DNA from: JAWVFM01 sp963843315
GTDB lineage: Bacteria; Actinomycetota; Thermoleophilia; Solirubrobacterales; 70-9
Assembly (NCBI GenBank): GCA_963843315.1
Contig: CAWJJU010000005.1
Location: forward strand, 557,662-621,661
Direction: 5' to 3'
Length of the DNA stretch: 64,000 nucleotides
Shown here one piece after another: positions 45,788 through 54,095 of the stretch. Both the position numbers and the translations under genes were made by a program. Each line of letters begins with the position of its first letter. Positions within the stretch are counted from its first letter, which is position 1. The notes under the pieces were generated by a model. That model was not told the origin of the DNA. It did no database searches and saw only the letters and a list, made by a program, of their open reading frames with translations.

Positions 45788-47097
45788 GGGGCCTCCTCCA
45801 CCAGGGCGTCGGCAACCGCGAAGACGTCGCCCGCGCCGATCGTCACCGCCAGGTCGCCCTCGCGAAGCAGCGAATCGAGCTCGGCGCGGGCGGTGGCGGC
45901 GTCGCGAAGCCACATCACCCGCCGGCCGCCGGAGCGGTCGGCCGTGGCGCGGGCCACATCCAGGCCGCTGACCCCCGCGAGCTCGCCGACGGGCTCCTCG
46001 CGAGCCGCGTAGACGTCCAGCACGCCGACCACGTCGGCCGCGGCGAGGGCCTTCCCGAAACCCGCGGCCAGGGCGCGAGTTCGCGAATAGAGGTGCGGCT
46101 GGAACACCGCCACCACCCGCTCGGGGCCGAGCTCGCGAAGCGCCGCGATGCCGGCGGTGACCTCCGTCGGGTGGTGCGCGTAGTCGTCGTAGACCACGGC
46201 GCCGCTGCGATGCACTCCCTTTCGCTCGAGGCGGCGAACCATCCCCGGAAACCCCGTCAGCGCCTGCGCGTACGCCCCGGCGTCGAGGCCGCACAGGCCG
46301 ACGGCCGCAATCGTCCCGCGCGCATTCGCGAGGTTGTGGGCCCCGGGTACGGCGAGCTCGAGCTCCTCCGGGCCGGGCCGGCCGGCGTCGAAGCGCACGA
46401 CCTCCGGGCTCGCCCCGGCCAGGTCGTCGAGATCGGGCGCGGCGCCGAGGGCGAGGCCGCGAGCCGGGCCGGCGAACTCGCGGAAGGCCTCGATCAGCTC
46501 AGAGCGCGAATGCCAGCGGGCGTGATGGTCGAGCTCGACGTTGGTGACGATGGCGACCTCGGGTCGAAGCTTCAGGAAGCTGCCGTCGGACTCGTCGGCC
46601 TCGGCGATCATCCACTCCCCCTCGCCCCAGCCCGCGTTGGCGGGCCCGCCGTCCGGCCCGGCTCCGGGCAGCTCGCCGCCGAGGAAGAACGCCGGGTCGG
46701 CGCCGATCGCCCGCAGCCCGTGCACGAGCATCCCCGCGCTCGTCGTCTTGCCGTGCGTCCCCGAGACCGCGAGCAGGCGCCGGCCCTGGGTGAGCTCGGC
46801 GAGCAGCTCGCCGCGATGGATGACGCGCTGGCCGCGCTCGCGCGCGCGGGCGAGCTCCGGGTTGTCATCGCCGATGGCGGTCGAGACGACCACGTCGGCC
46901 TCGGCGGGCACCGCGTCGGCGTCGTGGCCGATCCTGGGCTCGAGGCCCGCGGCGCGCAGCCGCTCCAGGTAGGAGCTCTCGGCGCGGTCGGAGCCGGTGA
47001 CCGACGCGCCCAGCCCGTGCGCCACGAGCGCCAGGCCGGACATGCCGGCGCCGCCGATCGCGATGAAGTGAAGCGAGCGGCCCTCGAGGCTCGTCAT
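45784..47097 (-). CDS. murC: UDP-N-acetylmuramate--L-alanine ligase
   Basis: Adds the first residue of the peptidoglycan stem peptide. The 437 residues start SLHFIAIGGAGMSGLALVAH (nucleotide-binding), have the Mur-ligase P-loop VSGTHGKTTSAGMLVHGLRA, and later VYDDYAHHPTEVTAGIAALR. It overlaps murG upstream (ATGA) and murB downstream (GTGA), in the unbroken murD-ftsW-murG-murC-murB-ftsQ run. Confidence 0.96.
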   Translation of the reverse strand: MTSLEGRSLHFIAIGGAGMSGLALVAHGLGASVTGSDRAESSYLERLRAAGLEPRIGHDADAVPAEADVVVSTAIGDDNPELARARERGQRVIHRGELLAELTQGRRLLAVSGTHGKTTSAGMLVHGLRAIGADPAFFLGGELPGAGPDGGPANAGWGEGEWMIAEADESDGSFLKLRPEVAIVTNVELDHHARWHSRSELIEAFREFAGPARGLALGAAPDLDDLAGASPEVVRFDAGRPGPEELELAVPGAHNLANARGTIAAVGLCGLDAGAYAQALTGFPGMVRRLERKGVHRSGAVVYDDYAHHPTEVTAGIAALRELGPERVVAVFQPHLYSRTRALAAGFGKALAAADVVGVLDVYAAREEPVGELAGVSGLDVARATADRSGGRRVMWLRDAATARAELDSLLREGDLAVTIGAGDVFAVADALVEEAP

Positions 47098-48200
47098 CGG
47101 GCTATCGCCCCCAGGATCTCAGCGGCGATCCGGTCGGCGGCGTCGGGCTTCGCCAGGCCCAGCGAGGCGGCCGACATCGCGCGCAGCCGCTCGTCGTCGC
47201 CCAGGATCTCCGCGACGAGGGAGCCGAGCCGCTCGGGATCCAGCTCGTCGTCCTCCACTACCACCGCGGCCCCGGCGTCGGCCATCCAGTCCGCGTTGGC
47301 GTGCTGATGGTGAGCGGTCGCGTAGGGATACGGGACCAGCACCGCCGGGCGGCCTGCCGCGGCGAGCTCGAACACCGATCCGCCCGAGCGGGCGAGGACG
47401 AGGTCGCAGGCAGCGAGCGCGTCGGCGAGGTCGGGCTCGTACTCGAGGAGCGTGTAGCGCGGCACATCGCCCGCCGCGCCCATGCGCTCGAGCGCCTCGG
47501 CGTGGTCGCGCGAGCCGGTGATGTGCAGGACGTGGAAGTCGCGGTCCCCGAAGCGCGGCCCCGCGCCGCCCGCGCCGCCGACGAAGGCGTCCAGCGCGCA
47601 GCGGTTGATGGAGAGCGCGCCCTGGCTGCCGCCGAAGACGAGCAGGCAGCGATCGTCGCCCGCGATGCCGAAGCGCCGGCGGGCGGCATCGCGATCGGCC
47701 GAGGCGATCGCCGCCGGGACCGGGCGGCCCGTGACCAGATAGCGGTCCCCATCCCGCCCCGGGATCGCGAAGGCGAGGCAGACGCGGCGAGCGCGCCGGG
47801 CGAGCATGCGGTTGGCGACACCGAGATGGCGGTCGGCCTCCGTCAGCACCAGCGGCAGGCGCAGCCCCAGCGCCGCCAGCCCCGCGGGCCCGGCGACGTA
47901 GCCGCCGCCTCCCATAACGGCCTGCGCCTCGCGCTCGCGAAGAACGCGCCGCGCCCGCGGCAGCGCGACGACGGCGCGGCGAACGGCGCCGGCCGCGCGG
48001 ATCGGCGAGGAGCGGTCGATGCCGGTGACGTCCAGCAGGTCGATCTCGTAGCCGGCGCGCGGCACGAGCTCCTCCTCGGGGCGGCCCCGGGCGCCGACGA
48101 ACGTGACGGTGGCGCCTCTAGCCCGAAGCGCGTCGGCGACTGCGAGAGCCGGCACGACGTGACCCGCGGTTCCCCCCGCGGCTATCGCGACTCTTGGCAC
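47094..48200 (-). CDS. murG: MurG GlcNAc transferase (lipid II synthesis)
   Basis: Adds GlcNAc to lipid I at the inner face of the membrane. The 368-residue GT-B enzyme starts VAIAAGGTAGHVVPALAVAD and has GGGGYVAGPAGLAAL, FGGSQGALSINRCALDAF and CDLVLARSGGSVFELAAAGR then PAVLVPYPYATAHHQHANA. The start is GTG 48200 with an AGGAGG 10 nt upstream, inside the 3' end of ftsW; the two frames overlap by 83 nt, far more than elsewhere in the cluster. Confidence 0.95.
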   Translation of the reverse strand: MPRVAIAAGGTAGHVVPALAVADALRARGATVTFVGARGRPEEELVPRAGYEIDLLDVTGIDRSSPIRAAGAVRRAVVALPRARRVLREREAQAVMGGGGYVAGPAGLAALGLRLPLVLTEADRHLGVANRMLARRARRVCLAFAIPGRDGDRYLVTGRPVPAAIASADRDAARRRFGIAGDDRCLLVFGGSQGALSINRCALDAFVGGAGGAGPRFGDRDFHVLHITGSRDHAEALERMGAAGDVPRYTLLEYEPDLADALAACDLVLARSGGSVFELAAAGRPAVLVPYPYATAHHQHANADWMADAGAAVVVEDDELDPERLGSLVAEILGDDERLRAMSAASLGLAKPDAADRIAAEILGAIAR

Positions 48201-49476
48201 TGGTCGAGGCCCTCCTGGTGGTGGTGCGCGGGGCGGCCTTGCGAGAGCTCGTGGCCCGTGAGCGCTTCGGCGCCGAGCGGCCGCCCTGGATCGCGGTGAG
48301 TTTCGCAGGGCGCGCGGGGGCGCGGGCGGCGGCCGCCGAAGGATTGCGCGCGATCCCGAGCAGCACCCCCACGGCGGCGAGGGTCACGATCAGGCTCGAG
48401 TTGCCGTACGAGACGAAGGGCAGCGGCACCCCGGTGAGCGGGGCCAGCCCCAGCACGGCGAAGAGGTTGATCAGCGCCTGGATCATGATCAGCGAGGTCA
48501 GGCCGGCGGCCAGCAGCTTGCCGTAGCGGTCGCGAGCGCGCTGCGCGGTGCGCAGGCCGGCGTAGCCGAAGAGCCCGAAGAGGCCCACGAGCGCGATGAG
48601 GCCCGCGAATCCCAGCTCCTCGCCGATCACCGCGGCGATCATGTCGGTGTGAGCCTCCGGCAGGAAGAAGGCCTTCTGCAGGCTCTGGCCCAGGCCGACA
48701 CCGAAGAATCCCCCCGAGCCCAGCGCGATCTTGGCCTGAATCGCCTGGAAGCCCGCGCCGCTGGCGTCGCTGCCGGGGTTCAGGAACCCGGTGAGCCGCT
48801 GCATCCGGTAGGGCTCGATCACGATGGCGAGCAGCACCACTCCGCCGATCACGGCGGCCATCAGGACGAGGTCGCGCGCCTTCACTCCGGACGCGACCAG
48901 CAGGGCGGCCGCGGAGAAGACCACCACCATCGCCGTGCCCATGTCGGGCTCGACGACGATCAGCAGGCTCGTGAGCGCGACCATCGCGAGGTAGGGCATG
49001 AGCGTCGAGATCGAGCGCGTCATCCGCGGGCGCTCGGCGAGAATCTGCGCGCCGTAGAGGACCAGGGCGAACTTCGCGATCTCCGAGGGCTGGATCTGGA
49101 TGGGACCGGCGCCGATCCAGCGCTGGGCGCCGTTCGCGCTCTGCCCGAAGCCGGGGAGCATCACGAGGACGAGCAGGCCGAGCGACCCGAAGACGAACAG
49201 GGGGGTGAGCGGGCGCAGGGCGCGGGCGCCGCGGCCGGAGAGCGCTCGCATCGCGAGCAGGCCGAACCCGCCGAACAGCAGCGTGCGCTTGAGGTAGTAG
49301 GCGCTGTCGCCAGTGGTGCCCAGCAGCGAGGTGGTGGAGCTGGCGCTGAACACCATCACCACTCCGAACGCGAGCAGGCAGAGCGTCGCGGTGAGCAGCA
49401 GCGAGTACTCGACTGGCTTTGCGCCGGAGCGCGCCCTGGGGCCGACCCGGTTGAGGCGCACGCCGGCGGCGCTCAC
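48118..49476 (-). CDS. ftsW: Septal lipid II polymerase FtsW
   Basis: SEDS-family glycosyltransferase acting with FtsI at the septum. The 452 residues carry about ten membrane helices and the SEDS motifs RWIGAGPIQIQPSEIAKFAL, VEPDMGTAMVVVFSAAALLV, FFLPEAHTDMIAAVIGEELG and GVPLPFVSYGNSSLIVTLAA. After the last helix a ~60-residue basic Ser/Arg tail (RKAAPRTTTRRASTSAKS and on) overlaps the murG start by 83 nt. GTG 49476 overlaps the murD stop. Confidence 0.95.
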   Translation of the reverse strand: MSAAGVRLNRVGPRARSGAKPVEYSLLLTATLCLLAFGVVMVFSASSTTSLLGTTGDSAYYLKRTLLFGGFGLLAMRALSGRGARALRPLTPLFVFGSLGLLVLVMLPGFGQSANGAQRWIGAGPIQIQPSEIAKFALVLYGAQILAERPRMTRSISTLMPYLAMVALTSLLIVVEPDMGTAMVVVFSAAALLVASGVKARDLVLMAAVIGGVVLLAIVIEPYRMQRLTGFLNPGSDASGAGFQAIQAKIALGSGGFFGVGLGQSLQKAFFLPEAHTDMIAAVIGEELGFAGLIALVGLFGLFGYAGLRTAQRARDRYGKLLAAGLTSLIMIQALINLFAVLGLAPLTGVPLPFVSYGNSSLIVTLAAVGVLLGIARNPSAAAARAPARPAKLTAIQGGRSAPKRSRATSSRKAAPRTTTRRASTSAKSRDSRGGNRGSRRAGSRSRRRASG

Positions 49477-50765
49477 CCGACCAGCTCCTCGACGATCTCC
49501 CGGAACTGCTCGCCCCGCTCCGCGTAGTCGGCAAAGGCGTCGAAGCTGGCGCACGCCGGGACCAGCAGAACGACGTCGCCGGGCTCGGCGCCGTCGGCGG
49601 CGTGGGCCACGGCGTCGGCGAGGCTGCTGCAGCGGGTCAGCGGCACCCCGGTGGCGGCGAGGGCCGCCTCGATCTCGCCCGCGGTCTCCCCGATCAAGAA
49701 GCAACCCGTGCAGCGCTCGGCGACTGGCTCGGCAAGCGGCGAGAAGTCCTCGCCCTTGGAGCTGCCGCCGAGGATCGCGCGAACCCCGCCCGCGAACGAG
49801 CGAAGCGCGGCGCTTGCGGCGGCGACGTTGGTGGCCTTCGAGTCGTTGACGAACTGCACCCCATCGGCCTCGGCGACGGTCTCCAGCCGATGCGCAAGTC
49901 CCGTAAAGCTCTCCAGCGCCGCCCTGATCGACGCGGGGTCGATGCCCATCGCGCTCGCCGCGGCCGCCGCGGCCAAGGCGTTCCGCCGCCCGTGCTCGCC
50001 GCGCAGCTTCAGGTCCGCCGAGTCGACGACGCCGGCGGCCTCCTCTGGCGCGACCCGGCGCCCGGCGCCCGGCGGCTCCAGCCCGATCTCCGGGTCGATC
50101 ACGGCCGTGTCGTCGGCGGTCTGATTGGCGAAGATGCGCAGCTTCGCGGCCGCGTACGCCTCGAGGTCGCCATGGCGGTCGAGATGGTCGGGGGCCAGGT
50201 TCAGCAGCACTCCGCACTCGGGGGCGAAGCTCACAGAGTCCTCCAGCTGAAAGCTCGAGCACTCGCAGATGACCGTGGCGTCGTCGCCGATCTCGCCGGG
50301 CAGCGAGCTCAGCGGGGTGCCGACGTTGCCGGCCACCGCGACCGGCTCGCCCGCGGCGCGCCAGATCTCGCCGAGCAGCTCGGTGACCGTTGTCTTGCCG
50401 TTCGTCCCGGTCACCGCGACGAACGCGTTCGGCAGCGCGCGCCAGGCGAGCTCGAGCTCGCCGATCACCTCGACGCTCCGGTCCCGAGCGGCCTCGATCA
50501 CGGGCGCGTCGCCCGGGACCCCCGGGCTCTTGACCAGGCAGCGAACGCGGTCGAGGAGTTCAACTCCGTCACCATCCAGGTGGATTTCGACGCCCAGGGC
50601 CCCCAACCCTTCCGCGCCCGCCGGCGACCCGGTATCGGTCCCCAGCACTTCCTCCCCGCGCGCGTGCAGCATCCGCACGGCGCCCTGGCCGGAGCGCGCC
50701 AGGCCCACCACCAGGAACGGCCCCTCGGGCAACGGCGGACGGGGCTTCGACGAGCGCGCGATCAC
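49473..50765 (-). CDS. murD: UDP-N-acetylmuramoylalanine--D-glutamate ligase
   Basis: Adds D-Glu to the stem peptide. From GTG 50765 the protein has 430 residues: FLVVGLARSGQGAVRML, P-loop VTGTNGKTTVTELLGEIW, LNLAPDHLDRHGDLEAYAAA and FVNDSKATNVAAASAALRSF. The GTG was chosen because the Rossmann domain follows at once and a Shine-Dalgarno (AGGAGC) precedes it; a longer frame from 50855 is Arg/Ser noise. It begins the second half of the dcw cluster and diverges from the methyltransferase gene. Confidence 0.93.
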   Translation of the reverse strand: MIARSSKPRPPLPEGPFLVVGLARSGQGAVRMLHARGEEVLGTDTGSPAGAEGLGALGVEIHLDGDGVELLDRVRCLVKSPGVPGDAPVIEAARDRSVEVIGELELAWRALPNAFVAVTGTNGKTTVTELLGEIWRAAGEPVAVAGNVGTPLSSLPGEIGDDATVICECSSFQLEDSVSFAPECGVLLNLAPDHLDRHGDLEAYAAAKLRIFANQTADDTAVIDPEIGLEPPGAGRRVAPEEAAGVVDSADLKLRGEHGRRNALAAAAAASAMGIDPASIRAALESFTGLAHRLETVAEADGVQFVNDSKATNVAAASAALRSFAGGVRAILGGSSKGEDFSPLAEPVAERCTGCFLIGETAGEIEAALAATGVPLTRCSSLADAVAHAADGAEPGDVVLLVPACASFDAFADYAERGEQFREIVEELVG

Positions 50766-50812
50766 GCTCCTAGATTCGCCTCGCTCCCCTCGGCGCCTGC
50801 CTGAAACGCCCG

Positions 50813-51614
50813 ATGCTCGATCATTCTGCGACCGTGAAGATCGACCCGCTTGCACAGACCTTCGACGGCGCCGCCGGCGCCTACGAGGAGGGGCGCCCCG
50901 ACTACCCGCCCGCGGCCGTCGACTGGGCCTGCGCGGGCCTCGGGCTGGACGCCGGGTCCACGGTGATCGACCTGGCCGCCGGCACCGGCAAGCTGACGCG
51001 CGGCCTCGCCGGCCGCTTCGCGAAGGTGATCGCGATCGAGCCGCTGGAGGGGATGCTGGGCGAGCTGCGCGCCGCCCTGCCCCAGGTCGAGGCGCGCGTC
51101 GGACGGGCCGAGGAGATCCCGCTGGACGCTGGTGTCGCCGACGCGGTGTTCATCGGGCAGGCGTTCCACTGGTTCGCCGGCCCCGCGGCGCTTGGCGAGA
51201 TCGCGCGGGTGCTGAAGCCCGGTGGCGGCCTGGTCCTGGTCTGGAACATTTCGCCGTGGGAGACGCGCGAGGGCCCGTGGTTCGCCGCCCTCGACGACCT
51301 GCTCGACGCGAGCCCCGCCGACCTCACGACGGTTCGCCGGCACGGCTCCGGCGCGTGGGCATCGGCCTTCGAGGACGACGAGCTCTTCGAGGAGCTGCGC
51401 GGCGAGACCTTCGATCACTCCCACGTGCTCAGCCGCGAGTCGTTCGTCGCGACGATGGCGTCGCGCAGCTATGTCGCGGTGCTGGGGGAGGCGGAGCGCG
51501 ACCGGTGTCCTCGGCGACATCGAAAGGCTCATGGACCGCGACGACTCGCCATTCAACGAGGGAGACGGAGTCATTCCCCTGAAGACCGTCGCGTTCCACA
51601 CCCGCCTCCGATGA
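50813..51614 (+). CDS. Class I SAM-dependent methyltransferase, frameshifted, inside dcw cluster
   Basis: A Methyltransf_11-type enzyme of about 267 residues. The SAM site is VIDLAAGTGKLTRGLAGRF followed by VIAIEPLEGMLGELR and EIPLDAGVADAVFIGQAFHW. A shift near 51500 (extra C in GACCGG) separates the last 35 residues, which end GDGVIPLKTVAFHTRLR at TGA 51612-51614. Substrate unknown. It is the only + strand gene between mraY and murD, and the 44-bp palindromes start within its stop codon. GTG 50834 is an alternative start. Confidence 0.85.
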
Positions 51615-51656
51615 ACGTCCCTCACTGCCCTGTATAGGCATCAGTCAGGGACGTTC
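51613..51656 (+). repeat. 44-bp palindromic 3'-end element, copy C
   Basis: Begins GAACGTCCCTCACTGCCC, centre TGTATAGGCATCA, ends GGGACGTTC. The TGA stop of the methyltransferase overlaps its first two bases. Arms: nine outer base pairs perfect, one C/C mismatch, then ACTG against CAGT, then CC/GG near the loop. Identical to copy D, 61 bp away. Confidence 0.85.
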
Positions 51657-51673
51657 TCGGGCGCCAGTCCGAT

Positions 51674-51717
51674 GAACGTCCCTCACTGCCCTGTATAGGC
51701 ATCAGTCAGGGACGTTC
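51674..51717 (+). repeat. 44-bp palindromic 3'-end element, copy D
   Basis: Exact second copy of the element at 51613, in the same orientation, with GATGAACG at its left edge as in copy C. Its right end abuts the mraY stop codon (TAA at 51720-51718) with no spacer. The tandem pair fills the space between the convergent methyltransferase and mraY genes. Confidence 0.85.
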
Positions 51718-52725
51718 TTAGGAGCCGATGCTGTTCTGGAAGAGCGTGTAGCCGATGCCCGCGCAGACGGCGGCGATGATCCAGAAGCGGAGCATGATCT
51801 TCGTCTCCGACCACGCCATCATCTCGAAGTGGTGGTGAAGCGGGGCCATCAGGAAGACCCGCCGGCGCGTCGACTTGAACGCGATCACCTGAATCGCGAC
51901 GGAGAGCGCCTCGATCACGAAGATGCCGCCGAGGATGATCAGCAGCAGCTCCGTTTGCGTCATGACAGCGAGCCCGCCGATGGCGCCTCCCAACCCGAGC
52001 GAGCCCGTGTCGCCCATGAAGATCGATGCCGGAAACGAGTTGAACCACAGAAAGCCGACGCACGCGCCCACCAGGCACGCCGAGAGCAGCGCGAGCCCCT
52101 CCTGCCCGCTGGTGACCGTGATCGCCATGTAGGCGAGGAGCACGATCGCGCACGACCCCGCCGCCAGCCCATCCAGGCCGTCGGTGAGGTTCACGGCGTT
52201 CGAGGATCCCGCGATCACGAGGAAGACGAACAGCACGTAGAACGCGGGGCCGAGGTAGATGTCGGCGTCGAAGATCCGGCTCTTGATCGCCGGGTCGATC
52301 CCGACGCTCTTGGTGGCAACCCACCACAGGCCGAAGGCGAGGGCGATCTGGGCCAGCAGCTTCCAGCGCGCCGATAGGCCCAGCGAGCGCCGCTTGCGGA
52401 CCTTGATCCAGTCGTCGGCGAAGCCGATCGCCGCCGAGCCCACCGCGACGCCGAACACCGCAAGGCTCTGCTTGTCGCGAGGCCCGAGCACCAGGTAGGG
52501 CACGGAGATCGCGAGGAAGATGATGAGGCCGCCCATGGTCGGGGTCCCGGCCTTCGCGTGGTGCTCCTGTGGCCCCTCCTCGCGGATCTGCTGGCCGAAC
52601 TCGCGGACCCGCAGGAAGTCGATGAACTTGGGGCCCAGGAAGATCGTGATCAGCATGGCCGCCATCCCGCCGATGAGGATCTGGCCGCGGTCGACGACCG
52701 AGCTGGAGAGCGCCAGGACGTTCAA
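51718..52725 (-). CDS. mraY: Phospho-MurNAc-pentapeptide transferase MraY
   Basis: Makes lipid I from UDP-MurNAc-pentapeptide and undecaprenyl phosphate. The 335-residue membrane protein (about ten helices) has EEGPQEHHAKAGTPTMGGLI, FADDWIKVRKRRSLGLSARW with the Asp pair, NAVNLTDGLDGLAAGSCAIV, FMGDTGSLGLGGAIGGLAVM and MAPLHHHFEMMAWSETKI. Start TTG 52725 overlaps the murF stop (TTGA). Normally murD follows; here the cluster is interrupted. Confidence 0.95.
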   Translation of the reverse strand: MNVLALSSSVVDRGQILIGGMAAMLITIFLGPKFIDFLRVREFGQQIREEGPQEHHAKAGTPTMGGLIIFLAISVPYLVLGPRDKQSLAVFGVAVGSAAIGFADDWIKVRKRRSLGLSARWKLLAQIALAFGLWWVATKSVGIDPAIKSRIFDADIYLGPAFYVLFVFLVIAGSSNAVNLTDGLDGLAAGSCAIVLLAYMAITVTSGQEGLALLSACLVGACVGFLWFNSFPASIFMGDTGSLGLGGAIGGLAVMTQTELLLIILGGIFVIEALSVAIQVIAFKSTRRRVFLMAPLHHHFEMMAWSETKIMLRFWIIAAVCAGIGYTLFQNSIGS

Positions 52726-54095
52726 GCGGCGTCTCCGGCCGGTCGCGAGGCCTCCAGCAGGTCGGCCACTAGCTCCAGCCCCACGGCGCGCGAGCCCTTG
52801 ATCAGCACGACGTCCCCGGGCTCGAGCAGTCCGTCGACGACGCCGGCCGCCGCCTCGGCGTCGGCGACGAGGTGGTCGGGCGCGTAGGCCTCGGCCAGCT
52901 CGCCCACGCCGACGATCGGGCCCACGCCGAGGTCCCGCGCATGGGCCCCGACCTCGCGGTGGTAGATCTCGGCGTCGGGGCCCAGCTCGCGCATCTCGCC
53001 CAGCACGGCGACGTGCCGCGGGGCGTCGAGCGAGGCGAGGTGATCGAGGGCAGCGCGCATCGAGACGGGGTTGGCGTTGTAGGAGTCGTTGACCACCGTC
53101 ACCGGCCCGGCGAGCTTCCTGGCCTGACCGCGGAGGCGAGAGAAGGTTATCCGCGGCGCCTGCGCCGCCATCTCCTCCAGCGGCGCGCCGAGGCTCTCCC
53201 CCACCGCGATCGCGCACAGGGCGTTGGTGAGGTTGTGCGCCTCGCCGAACGGAAGCGACAGCTCCACGTCGCCGGCCGGCGAGACGACCTGCGCCGTGAT
53301 GTTGCCGTCGGGGCCGCGGCTCCACCGCGAGGCGAACACGTCGCCGCCGGGGCCGAACGCGAGCGTCGGGACGCTCTCGGCGAGGTGAGGCTCGAGCGCC
53401 TCGGCGTCGGCCGGAATCACCGCGCGACCCCCCGGGACCAGGCCGTGGAGGATCTCCGCCTTGGTCTCGGCGATCGCGTCGATGGTGCCGAGGAGCTCCA
53501 GGTGCACCGGGCCGATGTTGGTGATCGCGCCCACCTCCGGCTCGGCGATCGCGCAGAGCTCGGCGATCTGCCCGCGCCCCCGCATCGCCATCTCCAGCAC
53601 CAGCAGCTCGGTCTCCACCGGCGCGTCCAGGATGGTCAGGGGCAGGCCGATCTCGGTGTTGAGGTTCTCCGGGCTCGCGTGCACCCGATAGGGAAGGATC
53701 CAACGGCAGATGTCCTTCACCGACGTCTTGCCCGTGGAGCCCGTGATCCCGACGACCCGGCAGCCGAGCTCGCGTCGCCATTCCCGGGCGACGTCCTGAA
53801 GCGCACGAAGCGGATCGGGACTCGCCAGCAGCCAACCCTCGTGCGCGTCGCCGATCTCGCGTGCGCATTCCGCCGCCCGGTGCGCGGTCACGATCGCGCC
53901 CCAGGCGCCCGCGTCCAGCGCGGCCGTCGCGAACAGCCCGCCGTCGTGGTGCTCTCCGGGCAGGCCGAAGAAGAGGTCTCCCGCGCGCACCTCGCGCGAG
54001 TCGATCACGCCGCGCTCGGGGCGGCCGCCGCCGCCGGAGCGCACGATCTCGGCCCCTGCGGCCGCGGCGATGCGCTGTGCGGAGAGCTCGATCAT
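52722..54095 (-). CDS. murF: UDP-MurNAc-tripeptide--D-Ala-D-Ala ligase
   Basis: Completes the UDP-MurNAc-pentapeptide. The 457 residues have FFGLPGEHHDGGLFATAALD, P-loop VVGITGSTGKTSVKDICRWI, SPENLNTEIGLPLTILD and VVNDSYNANPVSMRAALDHL. It overlaps murE (ATGA) and mraY (TTGA), in the usual order. Confidence 0.96.
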   Translation of the reverse strand: MIELSAQRIAAAAGAEIVRSGGGGRPERGVIDSREVRAGDLFFGLPGEHHDGGLFATAALDAGAWGAIVTAHRAAECAREIGDAHEGWLLASPDPLRALQDVAREWRRELGCRVVGITGSTGKTSVKDICRWILPYRVHASPENLNTEIGLPLTILDAPVETELLVLEMAMRGRGQIAELCAIAEPEVGAITNIGPVHLELLGTIDAIAETKAEILHGLVPGGRAVIPADAEALEPHLAESVPTLAFGPGGDVFASRWSRGPDGNITAQVVSPAGDVELSLPFGEAHNLTNALCAIAVGESLGAPLEEMAAQAPRITFSRLRGQARKLAGPVTVVNDSYNANPVSMRAALDHLASLDAPRHVAVLGEMRELGPDAEIYHREVGAHARDLGVGPIVGVGELAEAYAPDHLVADAEAAAGVVDGLLEPGDVVLIKGSRAVGLELVADLLEASRPAGDAA

